DNA of 41,565 nt from Halococcus hamelinensis 100A6. Its GTDB lineage: Archaea > Halobacteriota > Halobacteria > Halobacteriales > Halococcaceae. The notes beneath the pieces are model-generated. The model saw only the letters and a program-made list of their open reading frames with translations. It did no database searches and was not told the DNA's origin. The DNA is taken from positions 46,106 through 87,670 of the forward strand of contig NZ_AOMB01000015.1 in the NCBI RefSeq assembly GCF_000336675.1. The letters are read 5' to 3'. Position numbers and translations under genes: made by a program. Shown one piece after another: positions 1-8,738 of this stretch (its first letter is position 1; the number at the start of each line of letters is the position of its first letter).

Positions 1-718
1 CGTCGAAGTCGTCGACCTCGACCCATCGCGCGCCCGCGATGTCGAGGGGTTCGACGTCGTGGTCGCCGGGCGCGAGGAGTGCGTCGATGGCGACCTCGGT
101 CCAGTCGCCGGTGTCGGCCGCGAGCCGCTCCTCGATCTCCTCGAACAGTCGGGTCGAGAAGTCGGCGGAGAACCGGTAGGCGTCGATGCTCGTGGCATCG
201 GCCTCGGCCGCGTCGACGTCCTTCGAGAGGTGTTCGACCCGGTTTCGGCTATCGAGGGTGAGCTTCATCGACTCCTCGTCGTAGGTGTCGGTGTCGCACG
301 CGATGGCGCTGCCGGAGCCCGTGGCGAGTTCGGCGGCGACGCGGGGGTCGAACACCACGTCGCCGTTCGAGAGGCAGAACGCCTCGCCGTCGACCGCCTC
401 ACGGGCGAGCGACAGCGAGTACATGTTGTTGGTGGTGTCGTAGTCCTCGTTCTCGATCACCGTGATCTCGAGTTCGGGGCGTTCGGCCGCGACCGCCGAA
501 CACAGTTCGCGGACGTCGTCGGCGAGATAGCCCGCGACGACCACGACCTCGACGATGCCGGCGTCGGCGTAGGCGTGGAGCTGGTGGGCGAGGATCGGTC
601 GTGATCCGATCGTCACGCAGGGCTTTGGCTGGTCGGCGGTCACGGGGCGGAGCCGGGAACCGACCCCGGCCGCGAGCACCACTGCCGTGCCTATCGGGGT
701 GGATACTGCAGCAGTCAT
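1..718 (-). CDS. LicC-like NTP-transferase (nucleotidyltransferase), 3' end cut off by window edge
   Basis: The minus-strand frame is open from an ATG at 718 to base 1 (239 codons, no stop), so the C-terminus is missing. Near the N-terminus (residues 13-26) it has the nucleotide-binding loop AAGVGSRLRP, followed by DQPKP. Residues 94-102 read DTTNNMYSL, a pattern typical of LicC-type phosphocholine/sugar-phosphate cytidylyltransferases, and residues 118-120 are NGD, the usual metal-binding Asp. The family joins CTP or another NTP to a phosphorylated small alcohol or sugar. The gene lies 70 bases downstream of, and in the same direction as, a CDP-glycerol glycerophosphotransferase homologue, so I infer that it makes the activated donor for that enzyme. 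The substrate cannot be read from sequence; inositol-phosphate or choline-phosphate activation are alternatives. Confidence 0.85.
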   Translation of the reverse strand, partial: MTAAVSTPIGTAVVLAAGVGSRLRPVTADQPKPCVTIGSRPILAHQLHAYADAGIVEVVVVAGYLADDVRELCSAVAAERPELEITVIENEDYDTTNNMYSLSLAREAVDGEAFCLSNGDVVFDPRVAAELATGSGSAIACDTDTYDEESMKLTLDSRNRVEHLSKDVDAAEADATSIDAYRFSADFSTRLFEEIEERLAADTGDWTEVAIDALLAPGDHDVEPLDIAGARWVEVDDFD

Positions 719-788
719 ACTGCCGATTTCGGGTCATTCATTGTAGGTGTTCGCCCTGACTGTGAAAGCAATAGATTCTTGGCCTATT

Positions 789-1997
789 CTATGGAGATCT
801 TCGAACCCGCTTGTTTTCGTGGCCCCGAACGGTTCGGAAAACGCGTTCCGCGCGGTCGGGCCGGGTGTCACAGAACCGCTCGCGGACCCGGGCGCGCTCG
901 GCGGCGAACCCGTCCGCCTCGGCCCCGAGGGTCCGGTCGAGGGCCGCGAGGAGCTCCGGGTTCGTTCGGGCGACCGGGCCGGGCGTGACCTCGTCGTAGT
1001 CGAAGTAGAAGCCCCGCTCGGCCCGGTAGCGGTCGAGGTCGGGCGCGTAGAACAGGACGGGTCTATCGAGCAGGAGGTAATCGAAGAACACCGAGGAGTA
1101 GTCGGTGAGCAGCGCGTCGGCGAGCGGCAACAGCGCGTGGCTGTCGACGCGCTCGGGGAGCCCGCGGATCCGGTCGCCGGCGAGCGTGCCGGGTTCGAGC
1201 GGTTCGTTCGGATGGGGTTTGACGAGGAGGTACGCGTCGTGGCGTTCGAGGAGTTCGTCGAGGGCGGCGGTGTCGAGCGTTTCGAAGACGCTCTCGCCCG
1301 AATCCCGGAAGGTCGGGAGCGAGAGAACGAGTCGGTGCTCGGCGGCGAGCGCCTCGACCGCCCGGAGGCTGGCACCGTCGAGACCGATGTCGTCGTCGGC
1401 TATCGACCCGACCAGCGCGTCGTTGCGCGGATAGCCCGTGACGGCGAGGACTTCGGGGTCGATATGGAGCCCCGAGACGAAGGCGGGGATCATGGCCTCC
1501 GCGGGTATCGTGATGCGATCGAGCACGTCGTGGGCGTAGGAGTGGGCGAGGCGAACGGGCAGGGGTTCCCCGGGGAAGTGCGAATCCCACGAGATGTGTT
1601 TCAGTGGCGTGCCGTGCCAGAGCAGGACCGCACGCGCGCCGCCCGAGAGCGCGAGGGTCACGTCCCGGAGCCCGTGGGTGACACAGACGACCCCGGCCCG
1701 GAGGTTCGCCCGGAGGCCGCGCAACGACCGGGTGTGGTGGGCCTCGTAGCCCCGGGCGCGAAGCGTCTCGACCACCTCGGGGTCCGTCGAGAGCCAGACC
1801 GCCCGGATCTCGGGGTGGTTCGCCGCGACGTGGAGGTAGAGGTACTTCGCGTTGTCCGCGAACCCCTGGCCGCTCCGCGTCCCGAACACCCACAGATCCG
1901 GGTCACGGGTGAGCGGGAGGCGCGCGACGACCCAGTGGCAGAGACAGCCGATGACGAGAAACGCGCGGTCGAGCGCCGCGCGGAGACGTTGCTGCAT
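789..1997 (-). CDS. CDP-glycerol:poly(glycerophosphate) glycerophosphotransferase family protein (TagB/TagF type)
   Basis: This protein of about 402 residues belongs to the family that transfers glycerol-phosphate (or ribitol-phosphate) from CDP-activated donors onto a growing wall polymer. Visible hallmarks are WHGTPLKHI in the middle and LTDYSSVFFDY in the C-terminal half, the two conserved histidine and Asp/Ser motifs of the family. The donor-binding region VKPHPNEP lies between them. The open frame extends to a GTG at 2048, but I prefer the ATG at 1997 because the extra 17 residues are arginine-rich and unlike the family. It is transcribed toward the LicC-like gene, probably as a two-gene unit. 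A short hydrophobic stretch after the start may be a membrane anchor. In archaea the acceptor is unknown; a phosphate-linked surface glycan is an inference. Confidence 0.85.
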   Translation of the reverse strand: MQQRLRAALDRAFLVIGCLCHWVVARLPLTRDPDLWVFGTRSGQGFADNAKYLYLHVAANHPEIRAVWLSTDPEVVETLRARGYEAHHTRSLRGLRANLRAGVVCVTHGLRDVTLALSGGARAVLLWHGTPLKHISWDSHFPGEPLPVRLAHSYAHDVLDRITIPAEAMIPAFVSGLHIDPEVLAVTGYPRNDALVGSIADDDIGLDGASLRAVEALAAEHRLVLSLPTFRDSGESVFETLDTAALDELLERHDAYLLVKPHPNEPLEPGTLAGDRIRGLPERVDSHALLPLADALLTDYSSVFFDYLLLDRPVLFYAPDLDRYRAERGFYFDYDEVTPGPVARTNPELLAALDRTLGAEADGFAAERARVRERFCDTRPDRAERVFRTVRGHENKRVRRSP

Positions 1998-2122
1998 CGT
2001 GTGAATCCGCGGCGGTCGCCGCCAAAGCCCCACCGATACGACGATCACGGAACGCGCTCATCCGTATCGGTCGTTCACGTCCGCTACAGGACGGGGTCGG
2101 CGTGACGACCCTGGCTCGTCCC

Positions 2123-2902
2123 TCAGGCGATCCGCGAGCCGCCGTCGACCCAGACCTGCTCGCCGGTGACGTAGTCGGCCCCCTCGCTGGCGAGGTAGAG
2201 GTACGCGCCCGCGAGGTCCGATGGCCGGCCCGCGCGCGTCGGCGGTGTCCTCCCGTCGCCACCCACCGATTCCTCGGCCCGTTCGGACCAGCCCTCGGTG
2301 ATCTCGGTGGCGACCGGTCCCGGCGCGACGCTGTTGACCCGGATGTCGTACTGGGCGAGTTCGAGCGCCGCGCTCCGGGTGACCATCCGGATCGCGCCCT
2401 TCGTCGCGGCGTAGTGGGCGTGCTCCCAGTCGGGCATACTGGCGGTCGAGGAGGCGGTGTTGACGATACACCCCGGCTCGCCGCGCTCGATCATGTCGTT
2501 CGCGGCGGCCTGCGTCCCGAAGAAGGTCCCCACGGTGTTCACCCGATGCACCCGTTCGAGGTCCTCGGGGCTCACCTCGCGAAAGCGCCGGCTGACGTGG
2601 ACCCCGGCGTTGTTGATCATTACATCGACCCCGCCGAACTCGCGGGCGGCCTCGACGACGGATTCGATCTCCGCGGGGTCCGAGACGTCCGTCTCGACGT
2701 ATTCGCTCTCGCCGCCGGCCTCGCGGATGGCTTCGTGGGTCGGCCGTTCGGCGTCGTGGTCCTTCGGCTCCGCTCGGACGTCGGCGTTGACGACCGTCGC
2801 GCCGGCCTCGCCGAACGCGAGCGCCACCGCGCGGCCGATGCCCGAACTCGCGCCCGTCACGATGACCGTCTCGTCGGCGAAATCGCCGGTGATCGTACCC
2901 AT
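2123..2902 (-). CDS. SDR-family NAD(P)-dependent oxidoreductase (glucose/ribitol dehydrogenase-like)
   Basis: A 259-residue classical short-chain dehydrogenase of normal length. It shows the cofactor-binding TGASSGIG (residues 16-23), the structural NNAG (97-100), the catalytic serine region around 151-152, and the YAATK active site (Tyr164, Lys168). The C-terminus YVTGEQVWVDGG is typical of the 3-oxoacyl-ACP reductase/glucose dehydrogenase-like branch. A minus-strand TATA-like box at 2926-2933 lies 27 bases before the ATG, pointing to a leaderless message. The gene is divergent from a zinc alcohol dehydrogenase at 3019. The two oxidoreductases could serve one polyol or sugar pathway, but nothing in the sequence proves this and the substrate is unknown. 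Confidence 0.9.
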   Translation of the reverse strand: MGTITGDFADETVIVTGASSGIGRAVALAFGEAGATVVNADVRAEPKDHDAERPTHEAIREAGGESEYVETDVSDPAEIESVVEAAREFGGVDVMINNAGVHVSRRFREVSPEDLERVHRVNTVGTFFGTQAAANDMIERGEPGCIVNTASSTASMPDWEHAHYAATKGAIRMVTRSAALELAQYDIRVNSVAPGPVATEITEGWSERAEESVGGDGRTPPTRAGRPSDLAGAYLYLASEGADYVTGEQVWVDGGSRIA

Positions 2903-2925
2903 GGCAACACGACTCGCTCCGGGGG

Positions 2926-2933
2926 GTTAAGCG
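2926..2933 (-). promoter_or_regulatory. TATA-like box for the SDR gene
   Basis: On the minus strand the sequence reads CGCTTAAC, centred about 27 bases upstream of the ATG at 2902. This spacing predicts transcription starting at or next to the start codon. Confidence 0.55.
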
Positions 2934-2990
2934 GTCGCGTTGGGTTCGGCGGTCCCTCGACGCGGCCGTCGGGTTGCCGGTAGCTGGAGG

Positions 2991-2998
2991 TTTTTAGC
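2991..2998 (+). promoter_or_regulatory. TATA-like box for the zinc alcohol dehydrogenase gene
   Basis: TTTTTAGC lies 25 bases before the GTG at 3019. The spacing supports GTG as the true, leaderless start. The box shares a 116-base divergent intergenic region with the SDR promoter. Confidence 0.6.
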
Positions 2999-3018
2999 TC
3001 GGGGTCCACCACTCCGCG

Positions 3019-4065
3019 GTGATACACGCAGCCATCTACCACGGGCCGGGCGACATCCGCGTCGAGGAGGTCCCCGACCCCGAGATCGAGGAGCCGACGG
3101 ACGCCGTGGTCCGGATCACCCATACGGCGGTCTGTGGCTCGGACCTCTGGTTCTACCGGGGCCACCGCGAGGAGATGCCCGAGGGCGCGGGGGTCGGCCA
3201 CGAACCGATGGGGATCGTCGAGGAAGTCGGGGATAAGGTCCGGCACGTCGAACCCGGTGACCGGGTGCTCTCGCCGTTCTCGATCTCCTGTGGCGAGTGC
3301 GAGTTCTGCCGGAAGGGCCTCCAGACCTCCTGTGTGAACGGCTACGGCTGGGGCGGCGACCTCACCGGCGCACAGGGCGAGAAGGTTCGCGCGCCGCACG
3401 CCAACGGCACGCTCGTGAAGGTCCCCGAGCGCTACGCCGACGACGAGGGCGTCCTCGAATCGCTCCTGCCGCTCACGGACGTGATGTGTACGGGCCACCA
3501 CGCCGCCGTCAGCGCGGGCGTCGAGGCGGGTGACACGGCCATCGTCATCGGTGACGGCGCGGTCGGGCTGTGTGGCGTGCTCGCCGCGAAACGCCTCGGG
3601 GCCGAGCGCGTCATCGCGATGGGCCACCACGAGGACAGGCTCGAAATCGCCGAGGAGTTCGGCGCGACGGAGGTCATCTCCGCGGAGGGCGAGGAAGCCA
3701 TCGAGGCGGCCCGCGAGACGACCTACGGCGGCGCGAACCACGTCCTCGAATGCGTCGGGATGGAATCCTCGATGGAGACCGCCGCGGAGGTCGCACGTCC
3801 GGGCGGCACCATCGGCTACGTCGGCGTTCCGGCGGGTGTCGAGACCACCGACTTCGTCGCCACGATGTTCGGGAAGAACGTAGGCCTCGAAGGTGGCGTC
3901 GCGCCGGTGCGTCGCTACGTCGACGACCTGATGGCCGACGTGCTCCAGGGCACCCTCGACCCCTCGCCGGTGTTCACGAAGACCGTCGATATCGAGGGCG
4001 TGCCCGAGGGCTACGAGGCGATGGACGAGCGCGAGGCGGTGAAGGTGATGGTCAAGAACGAATAG
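3019..4065 (+). CDS. Zinc-dependent alcohol dehydrogenase, MDR family
   Basis: A 348-residue medium-chain dehydrogenase. Catalytic zinc ligands are Cys39 (AVCGSDLW), His61-Glu62 (GHEP) and probably one further downstream residue. The structural zinc lobe has four cysteines at 91, 94, 97 and 105. The NAD(P)-binding loop GDGAVG is at 178-183. It starts with GTG, supported by the TATA box 25 bases upstream. It differs from the second MDR gene at 17740 by a longer insertion after the structural zinc lobe (about residues 108-130), so the two are not recent duplicates. The reaction is alcohol or polyol oxidation (or aldehyde reduction); the substrate cannot be assigned. It is divergent from the SDR gene. 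Confidence 0.9.
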   Translation: MIHAAIYHGPGDIRVEEVPDPEIEEPTDAVVRITHTAVCGSDLWFYRGHREEMPEGAGVGHEPMGIVEEVGDKVRHVEPGDRVLSPFSISCGECEFCRKGLQTSCVNGYGWGGDLTGAQGEKVRAPHANGTLVKVPERYADDEGVLESLLPLTDVMCTGHHAAVSAGVEAGDTAIVIGDGAVGLCGVLAAKRLGAERVIAMGHHEDRLEIAEEFGATEVISAEGEEAIEAARETTYGGANHVLECVGMESSMETAAEVARPGGTIGYVGVPAGVETTDFVATMFGKNVGLEGGVAPVRRYVDDLMADVLQGTLDPSPVFTKTVDIEGVPEGYEAMDEREAVKVMVKNE

Positions 4066-4077
4066 AGCCAGAAAGCC

Positions 4078-4085
4078 GCTTATCT
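4078..4085 (+). promoter_or_regulatory. Possible TATA box for the low-GC membrane protein gene
   Basis: GCTTATCT lies about 39 bases before the ATG at 4121, which would leave a short leader of about a dozen bases. Spacing is the only evidence. Confidence 0.4.
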
Positions 4086-4120
4086 ATCTCTGGACACTGA
4101 TTTCTTCGTGTTAGCACAGT

Positions 4121-5032
4121 ATGAACCTTCAGTGGATAACTAACGAAGTTATCTCGTGGCTCATTGCCCACGGTTTTCAGCCAAACAATCGAGAGTGGGT
4201 GGGGCTAATTCTGCTCGTGACGTTTGCGGCATTCGTCATCTGGAACACTCAATCGCGCTCGGCCCTATTTTCAGCAATTAAGGTGGCCACTGGTCGCAAG
4301 TTGCTCGCTCTTTGGGCGATCTACATTCTATGGCTGATATTGTTCGTACTGGTAGCAGATATGGTTGGCATTTGGAATCCAGTACTGACAAAAGACACAT
4401 TCATCTGGGGAGTATCCTCAGGTCTTGTACTACTGGGGAGTTTTACCGAAGCTACGAAGATTGCCTATCTCAAGGACAAGGCCACTGAGATTATAGGGGG
4501 TATCGTGATAATCGAATATTTCATGAATCTGTCGCCCTTCTCAATTCCGATCGAGTTCGTTCTGCAAGTAGTACTGCTAATCGCTATTGTTCTTCCGGCC
4601 GGTGCAAGCAATTCTCAAGAAGAAGATATCGCATCTAAAGTAAGAATATGGACTTTGACCATCGCATCGGCTGTTGTTGTGATCCATACCTTACGAACTG
4701 CTGATATATTGTGGGGTGCAGTAGATTGGCAGCTATCGGTTGTCAAGATGGTTTGGCCTATGCTATTGGGTCTGTGGATGTTGATACTCACATTTCCTCT
4801 CTCGATCTACGCAGCCTACGAAGAAGTATTTCTTCGGATAGATATCTGTAGGAGTGATAGCTCAAAAGCGTGGAGAGCAAAAATTGGTGTCGTGTTAGCG
4901 TTAGGTATCCGGCTCAAATCGATACGAGAAGCAGCGAAGGGAGGGGGTATGGCGTACGATGTAGCTCATACGAATTCCATTGGTGCTGCTTACGAGGAGG
5001 CTAAACGCCACAGGTTAGAAGATGAGAGCTGA
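4121..5032 (+). CDS. Unrecognised multi-pass membrane protein in a low-GC island
   Basis: A 303-residue protein I do not recognise. Hydrophobic segments at about residues 26-42, 60-84, 93-109, 144-162, 178-197 and 208-232 suggest six or seven membrane helices. A charged, probably cytosolic tail of about 65 residues follows. Base composition is sharply different from the neighbours: sampled 60-base lines are about 47-53% GC, against about 72% in the preceding gene. Codons such as ATA, TTA and AGA are frequent, whereas neighbours avoid them. It stands alone between two minus- or plus-strand housekeeping-type genes, with no integrase, IS or tRNA next to it. I infer recent acquisition. No enzymatic motif is visible, so a transporter, sensor or defence role is speculation only. 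Confidence 0.8.
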   Translation: MNLQWITNEVISWLIAHGFQPNNREWVGLILLVTFAAFVIWNTQSRSALFSAIKVATGRKLLALWAIYILWLILFVLVADMVGIWNPVLTKDTFIWGVSSGLVLLGSFTEATKIAYLKDKATEIIGGIVIIEYFMNLSPFSIPIEFVLQVVLLIAIVLPAGASNSQEEDIASKVRIWTLTIASAVVVIHTLRTADILWGAVDWQLSVVKMVWPMLLGLWMLILTFPLSIYAAYEEVFLRIDICRSDSSKAWRAKIGVVLALGIRLKSIREAAKGGGMAYDVAHTNSIGAAYEEAKRHRLEDES

Positions 5033-5055
5033 GGAAAACCCACCCGAAGAGAAAA

Positions 5056-5937
5056 CTACTCTGGTCCGTCAGTGTGCCTGTCAAGCGCCTCGTCGACCAG
5101 CGCAGCAACTTCTTCAACGACATCCTCGTCGGCGGGCTGGTGCGGAAAGCGAACGTGTCCGGCCGGCACGTCGCGGTGGGCCATCGCCGCCTTGAGGCCG
5201 GGGACACCGTACCGGGCGGTGACCGCCTGATTGAGCGCGACCAGATCGGCGTTGAGCGCGCGTGCGGCGGCGCTGTCGTCGGCTCGCTGGTGGTACACGT
5301 CCGAAACGAGGTCGGGGACCACGTTGGCGAGCGCCATGACGCCGCCGTCGCCGCCGGCGTCGAGCGCCGGTGCGAGGAGGGCACCAGTTCCAACGAGGAG
5401 ATCGAACTCCGGCCCCGCGAGGCGGCGCTCGCGCTGGAACGCGATCATGTCGCCGGTCGAGTCCTTCAGCCCGGTGACGTTCTCGTGGTCGGCCACCGTC
5501 CCGACCGTCTCCGGGTCGAGCGAGACGTCGGTCTTCGCCGGCACGTTGTAGAGGTAGATCGGGAGCGGGCTCTCGTCGGCCAGCCGACGGTAGTACGCTG
5601 CGAGCGCCGCCTGGTCGTGGTCGAAATAATAGGGTGTGACGACCAGCGCGGCGTCGGCCCCCGCGTCCGCCGCCCGCCGTGTCTGCTCGCGCGTCTCCTC
5701 GAATCCCGGATGGCCGGTGCCGGCGAGCACGGGCACCGAGACCTCGTCGGCGACGATCGCCGTCACCGTCGCCCGTTCTTCGAGGGTCATGAGCTCCGAT
5801 TCGCCGTTCGAGCCACACGGGACGACGAAGTCGACACCACAGTCGACCACCCACGACGCGACCGCTCGGAGTTTCGCTTCGTCGATCGCTCCCCCCTCGT
5901 CGAACGGCGTCACCAGCGGTACACCTACACCTTCCAT
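5056..5937 (-). CDS. DapA/DHDPS-family aldolase or lyase
   Basis: A 293-residue class I aldolase-like TIM barrel. It carries the substrate-binding GSNGE (residues 42-46; GTTGE in classical DapA), the catalytic Tyr130 in YLYNVP and the Schiff-base Lys158 in GLKDSTGD. The family includes dihydrodipicolinate synthase, 2-keto-3-deoxygluconate aldolase and N-acetylneuraminate lyase. Ser in place of Thr in the GxxGE motif fits the wider family but does not settle the substrate, so a sugar-acid aldolase is as likely as lysine synthesis. A TATA-like box 27 bases upstream supports its own leaderless promoter although the peptidase gene upstream reads in the same direction. No other lysine genes are nearby. 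Confidence 0.85.
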   Translation of the reverse strand: MEGVGVPLVTPFDEGGAIDEAKLRAVASWVVDCGVDFVVPCGSNGESELMTLEERATVTAIVADEVSVPVLAGTGHPGFEETREQTRRAADAGADAALVVTPYYFDHDQAALAAYYRRLADESPLPIYLYNVPAKTDVSLDPETVGTVADHENVTGLKDSTGDMIAFQRERRLAGPEFDLLVGTGALLAPALDAGGDGGVMALANVVPDLVSDVYHQRADDSAAARALNADLVALNQAVTARYGVPGLKAAMAHRDVPAGHVRFPHQPADEDVVEEVAALVDEALDRHTDGPE

Positions 5938-5960
5938 GCTCTACCCCTCGTCCGCTCCCG

Positions 5961-5968
5961 CTATAGTA
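5961..5968 (-). promoter_or_regulatory. TATA-like box for the DapA-family gene
   Basis: Minus-strand TACTATAG, about 27 bases before the ATG at 5937, inside the 55-base gap behind the S9 peptidase gene. It suggests the aldolase gene can be transcribed separately. Confidence 0.55.
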
Positions 5969-5992
5969 CTCGTGACTGGTCTCCCTCGACGA

Positions 5993-8053
5993 TCACTCCT
6001 CGTCGTCGGTCGATTCGAGCGCAGGGTCGTGCTTCTCGTACCACTCGGTGAGCTGTTCGAGCCGATGGAGCGCGCGGTCGGGGTCGCCGACGTTGTGGTG
6101 TTCGTCGGGATAGACCACGAGCTTCGCGTCGACGCCCCGCTTGCGCGCACTGACGTAGAGCTGTTCGGACTGGCTGGGCGGGCACCGCCAGTCCTGGTCG
6201 CCGGCCATCACCAACAGGGGTGTCTCGATGTTCCCGGCGTCCCTGATGGCCGAGGCGGCGTCGTAGGTTTCCTTGGCCTCCCACGGCAGCCCGAACTCGT
6301 TGACGAGCCCGACCTGGGTGTCGTCGGTCCCGAAGACCGACCGGAGGTCGTAGATGCCGTGTTCGGGTGCGGCGGCGGTCAGGAGGTCGGTCTGTGTCAC
6401 GAGGAACCCCTGGGCGATGCCGCCGTAGGAGACCCCGCGGCCGAACACCCTGTCCGGATCGGCCCACCCGCGCTCGCAGAGCGCCTCGATACCGGCGGCG
6501 ATGTCCTCGACCTCGACGGTGCCCCACTGCCCCCGGAGTTCCTCCGCGAACGCCCGTCCGTAGGAGGCTCCACCGCGGTAGTTGGGACAGACCACGACGT
6601 AGCCGCGGCTGGTCCACGCCGCGTACTCGAAGTCGAACTCGGGCACGTCGTAGTGGACCGGCCCGCCGTGGATCGAGACCACCAACGGGTGGGGCTCGGG
6701 GTCGTCGGGGTCAAACCCCGGCGGCAGGTACGTGACGGCGTCGATCTCGTGACCGGCGCTCTCGTAGCGCACCCGCTCGCAGTCGGGAAACGAACCCCCG
6801 TCGAGCAGCTCCTCGTTCACCGCGGTGAGCGCCTCGAAGGCGTCACCGCCGGCCGATTCGAGGTCCGCGAGGCTCGCGGTGTGGAGGTCGACGCCCGCCG
6901 AGGGGTGACTCACCAACGCGACCAACGTTCCCGCGGCGAGGTCGAACGTCTGGAGGGTCCGGTGCTCGACCGGGTCGGGAAAAACACGCTCGGGGGGCGC
7001 GCCGTCGGGATGGGCACGAACGAACCGGACGTCGGCCTCGTCGGCGATGGCCGTCAGAACCGTTCCGTCGTCCCACCGGAGCGGCGCTTGCCGAGTGGGC
7101 CGCCGGTCCAGGTCGGGGGTCAGCGACTCGTAGCCGTCGCCGTCCCACACGTAGACCTGGCCGGGGACGGCGCTGTTCTCGGGGTCGCTGCCGACGAACG
7201 CGAGCCGGTCGCCGTCGGGGTGCCACTCCGCGCCGCCGACGACCAGGTCGCTCTCGGTGAGGCGGGAGAGGTCGGTACCGTCGGGCGCGACGGTGTAGAG
7301 GTCCATCACCGCGTTGTCGTCGGGCCGTTCGGTCCGATTCGAGAGGAAGGCGATCCGGTCGCCCGCGGGGCTCCACGCGGGCTGGAGGCCGCTCATCGGT
7401 TCGTAGGCCCCACCGCCGTAGGCCTCGTCGAGGCGCGTCGACTCGCGGGTCTCGACGTCGACCACGAAGAGGTAGCTCGTCACCGAATCCAGCCAGCCCG
7501 CGCCGTCGGCTTTGTGCTGGAGGCGTTCGGTCTCGATCGGTCCGTCCCCCTCCCGACGGGCGTCGAGATACTCGCGTTCCTCGTCGGTCGGGTCGCGCGC
7601 CGAGACCACGACCCGCTCGCCGTCGGGCCCCCAGTCGAACTCCCGAACCCCCTCGTCGCGGTCGGTGACCTGCCGCGCGTCGCCACCGAGTTCGAGGTCG
7701 AAGACCCAGACCTGGGACTTCGGTTCGTCGCCGTTCTCGCTCGGCTCCGTCCCGTCCTCGTCGGTATCGCCCGATGTGACCGCCAGCCCGACGTCGTGCT
7801 CGCGCACCGCGAGCACCCCGAGTTTCGTGCCGTCGGGGCTCCACTGCGGTGACCCGGCATCCGAGGCGCGGGTCAGTCGGTGGGGCGGTCGGCTCCCGTC
7901 GGTCGGCACCACGAAGACCGACGTGTGACGCTCGTCGTCGGTCCGACTCGACTCGCGGGCGACGAACGCGGCGTGGTCGCCGTCGGGCGAGAGCGCGACC
8001 GCCGTGATGGTCGTCACGTCGTAGACCGAATCGAGCGGTATCGGGTCCGTCAT
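5993..8053 (-). CDS. S9-family serine peptidase (acylaminoacyl-peptidase / prolyl-oligopeptidase type)
   Basis: A 686-residue cytosolic peptidase of the usual family size. The first 400 residues contain repeated blades of a beta-propeller with WSPDG-type motifs (for example ALSPDG, QWSPDG, DWGPDG, WSPAG, WHPDG). The C-terminal alpha/beta-hydrolase domain has the nucleophile Ser542 in GVSYGG, the acid Asp621 in GDQDW and the base at His652/His653 in DEHH. The propeller normally filters substrates so that only short peptides reach the active site. There is no signal peptide, so a role in turnover of cytosolic oligopeptides is likely. The start ATG at 8053 gives the expected N-terminus leading directly into the first blade. 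An acidic 10-residue tail is usual for halophiles. Confidence 0.92.
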   Translation of the reverse strand: MTDPIPLDSVYDVTTITAVALSPDGDHAAFVARESSRTDDERHTSVFVVPTDGSRPPHRLTRASDAGSPQWSPDGTKLGVLAVREHDVGLAVTSGDTDEDGTEPSENGDEPKSQVWVFDLELGGDARQVTDRDEGVREFDWGPDGERVVVSARDPTDEEREYLDARREGDGPIETERLQHKADGAGWLDSVTSYLFVVDVETRESTRLDEAYGGGAYEPMSGLQPAWSPAGDRIAFLSNRTERPDDNAVMDLYTVAPDGTDLSRLTESDLVVGGAEWHPDGDRLAFVGSDPENSAVPGQVYVWDGDGYESLTPDLDRRPTRQAPLRWDDGTVLTAIADEADVRFVRAHPDGAPPERVFPDPVEHRTLQTFDLAAGTLVALVSHPSAGVDLHTASLADLESAGGDAFEALTAVNEELLDGGSFPDCERVRYESAGHEIDAVTYLPPGFDPDDPEPHPLVVSIHGGPVHYDVPEFDFEYAAWTSRGYVVVCPNYRGGASYGRAFAEELRGQWGTVEVEDIAAGIEALCERGWADPDRVFGRGVSYGGIAQGFLVTQTDLLTAAAPEHGIYDLRSVFGTDDTQVGLVNEFGLPWEAKETYDAASAIRDAGNIETPLLVMAGDQDWRCPPSQSEQLYVSARKRGVDAKLVVYPDEHHNVGDPDRALHRLEQLTEWYEKHDPALESTDDEE

Positions 8054-8312
8054 CGTGGATCGTCACCACACCACGGGTATTACGCTGTCCCTTCCCCAAC
8101 GCCCTCTATCGACGCGCTCCGTCGACATCCCCGACGGTTCGGTGAGGAACCTGCGACACCCCGCAATCGTTCCGGATCCGAACCGAGTTCACAGTAGCCC
8201 TCCTGAGAGAAGGGAGCGTAGCTTCAAGTCGCGGGCATCGAACGGTCGGCTGTAATGGCGCAGTCCTTCCACCCACGGGCCCCTCGACCCATCACTGGCG
8301 CTCTCACTCCCC

Positions 8313-8738
8313 ATGTCTCGGTCTGAGCCCTCCCCATCGGACGATGGCGAATCGCTCCATCGGGCGTACATGCTGGGTGTTCGGATCGTCGAGTGTTACC
8401 CGACCAACGCCGACGGGGTCCGATACCGATTCGAAGCGCCACACCACACGGGAATCACCTTCGAGAACCCGGAGACGGCCGAACTCTACGCCGACGTCTA
8501 CTTCGACGTCAACGGCTTCGAGGAGGCCGGCACCGGTGATCGGGGTGTTCCGCCCGAGATCATCCAGGCCGGCCGCGACACCCTCGTGGCGTACTTCCTG
8601 ACCCAGCCGGGCACCGACGTCAACTGGGTGGCGTCGTTCTACGGGGTGAAACCGGAGAAGGTCCGGCGGTACGCCTCCCGGGTCGAAAAGCGGGCGGCGG
8701 GGATCCGGGAGGGCGCGAAAGAGCGCGGTATGGAGTAG
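8313..8738 (+). CDS. Conserved hypothetical haloarchaeal protein, helical C-terminus
   Basis: A soluble 141-residue protein whose function I do not recognise. The middle (about 30-75) looks like alternating strands with aromatic residues. The C-terminal part contains WVASFYGVKPEKVRRYASRV, which resembles a helix-turn-helix-like element followed by basic residues, so nucleic-acid binding is possible but unproven. An internal ATG at 8370 (MLGVRI) is an alternative start that would drop a 19-residue acidic, serine-rich lead. No convincing TATA box decides between them. It is divergent from the S9 peptidase gene across about 260 bases in which I see no other gene. Confidence 0.7.
   Translation: MSRSEPSPSDDGESLHRAYMLGVRIVECYPTNADGVRYRFEAPHHTGITFENPETAELYADVYFDVNGFEEAGTGDRGVPPEIIQAGRDTLVAYFLTQPGTDVNWVASFYGVKPEKVRRYASRVEKRAAGIREGAKERGME

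Noticed and set aside
5636-7852. 738-codon plus-strand open frame
   Set aside because: It is antisense to the S9 peptidase gene, whose catalytic motifs are intact; long shadow frames are common in GC-rich DNA.
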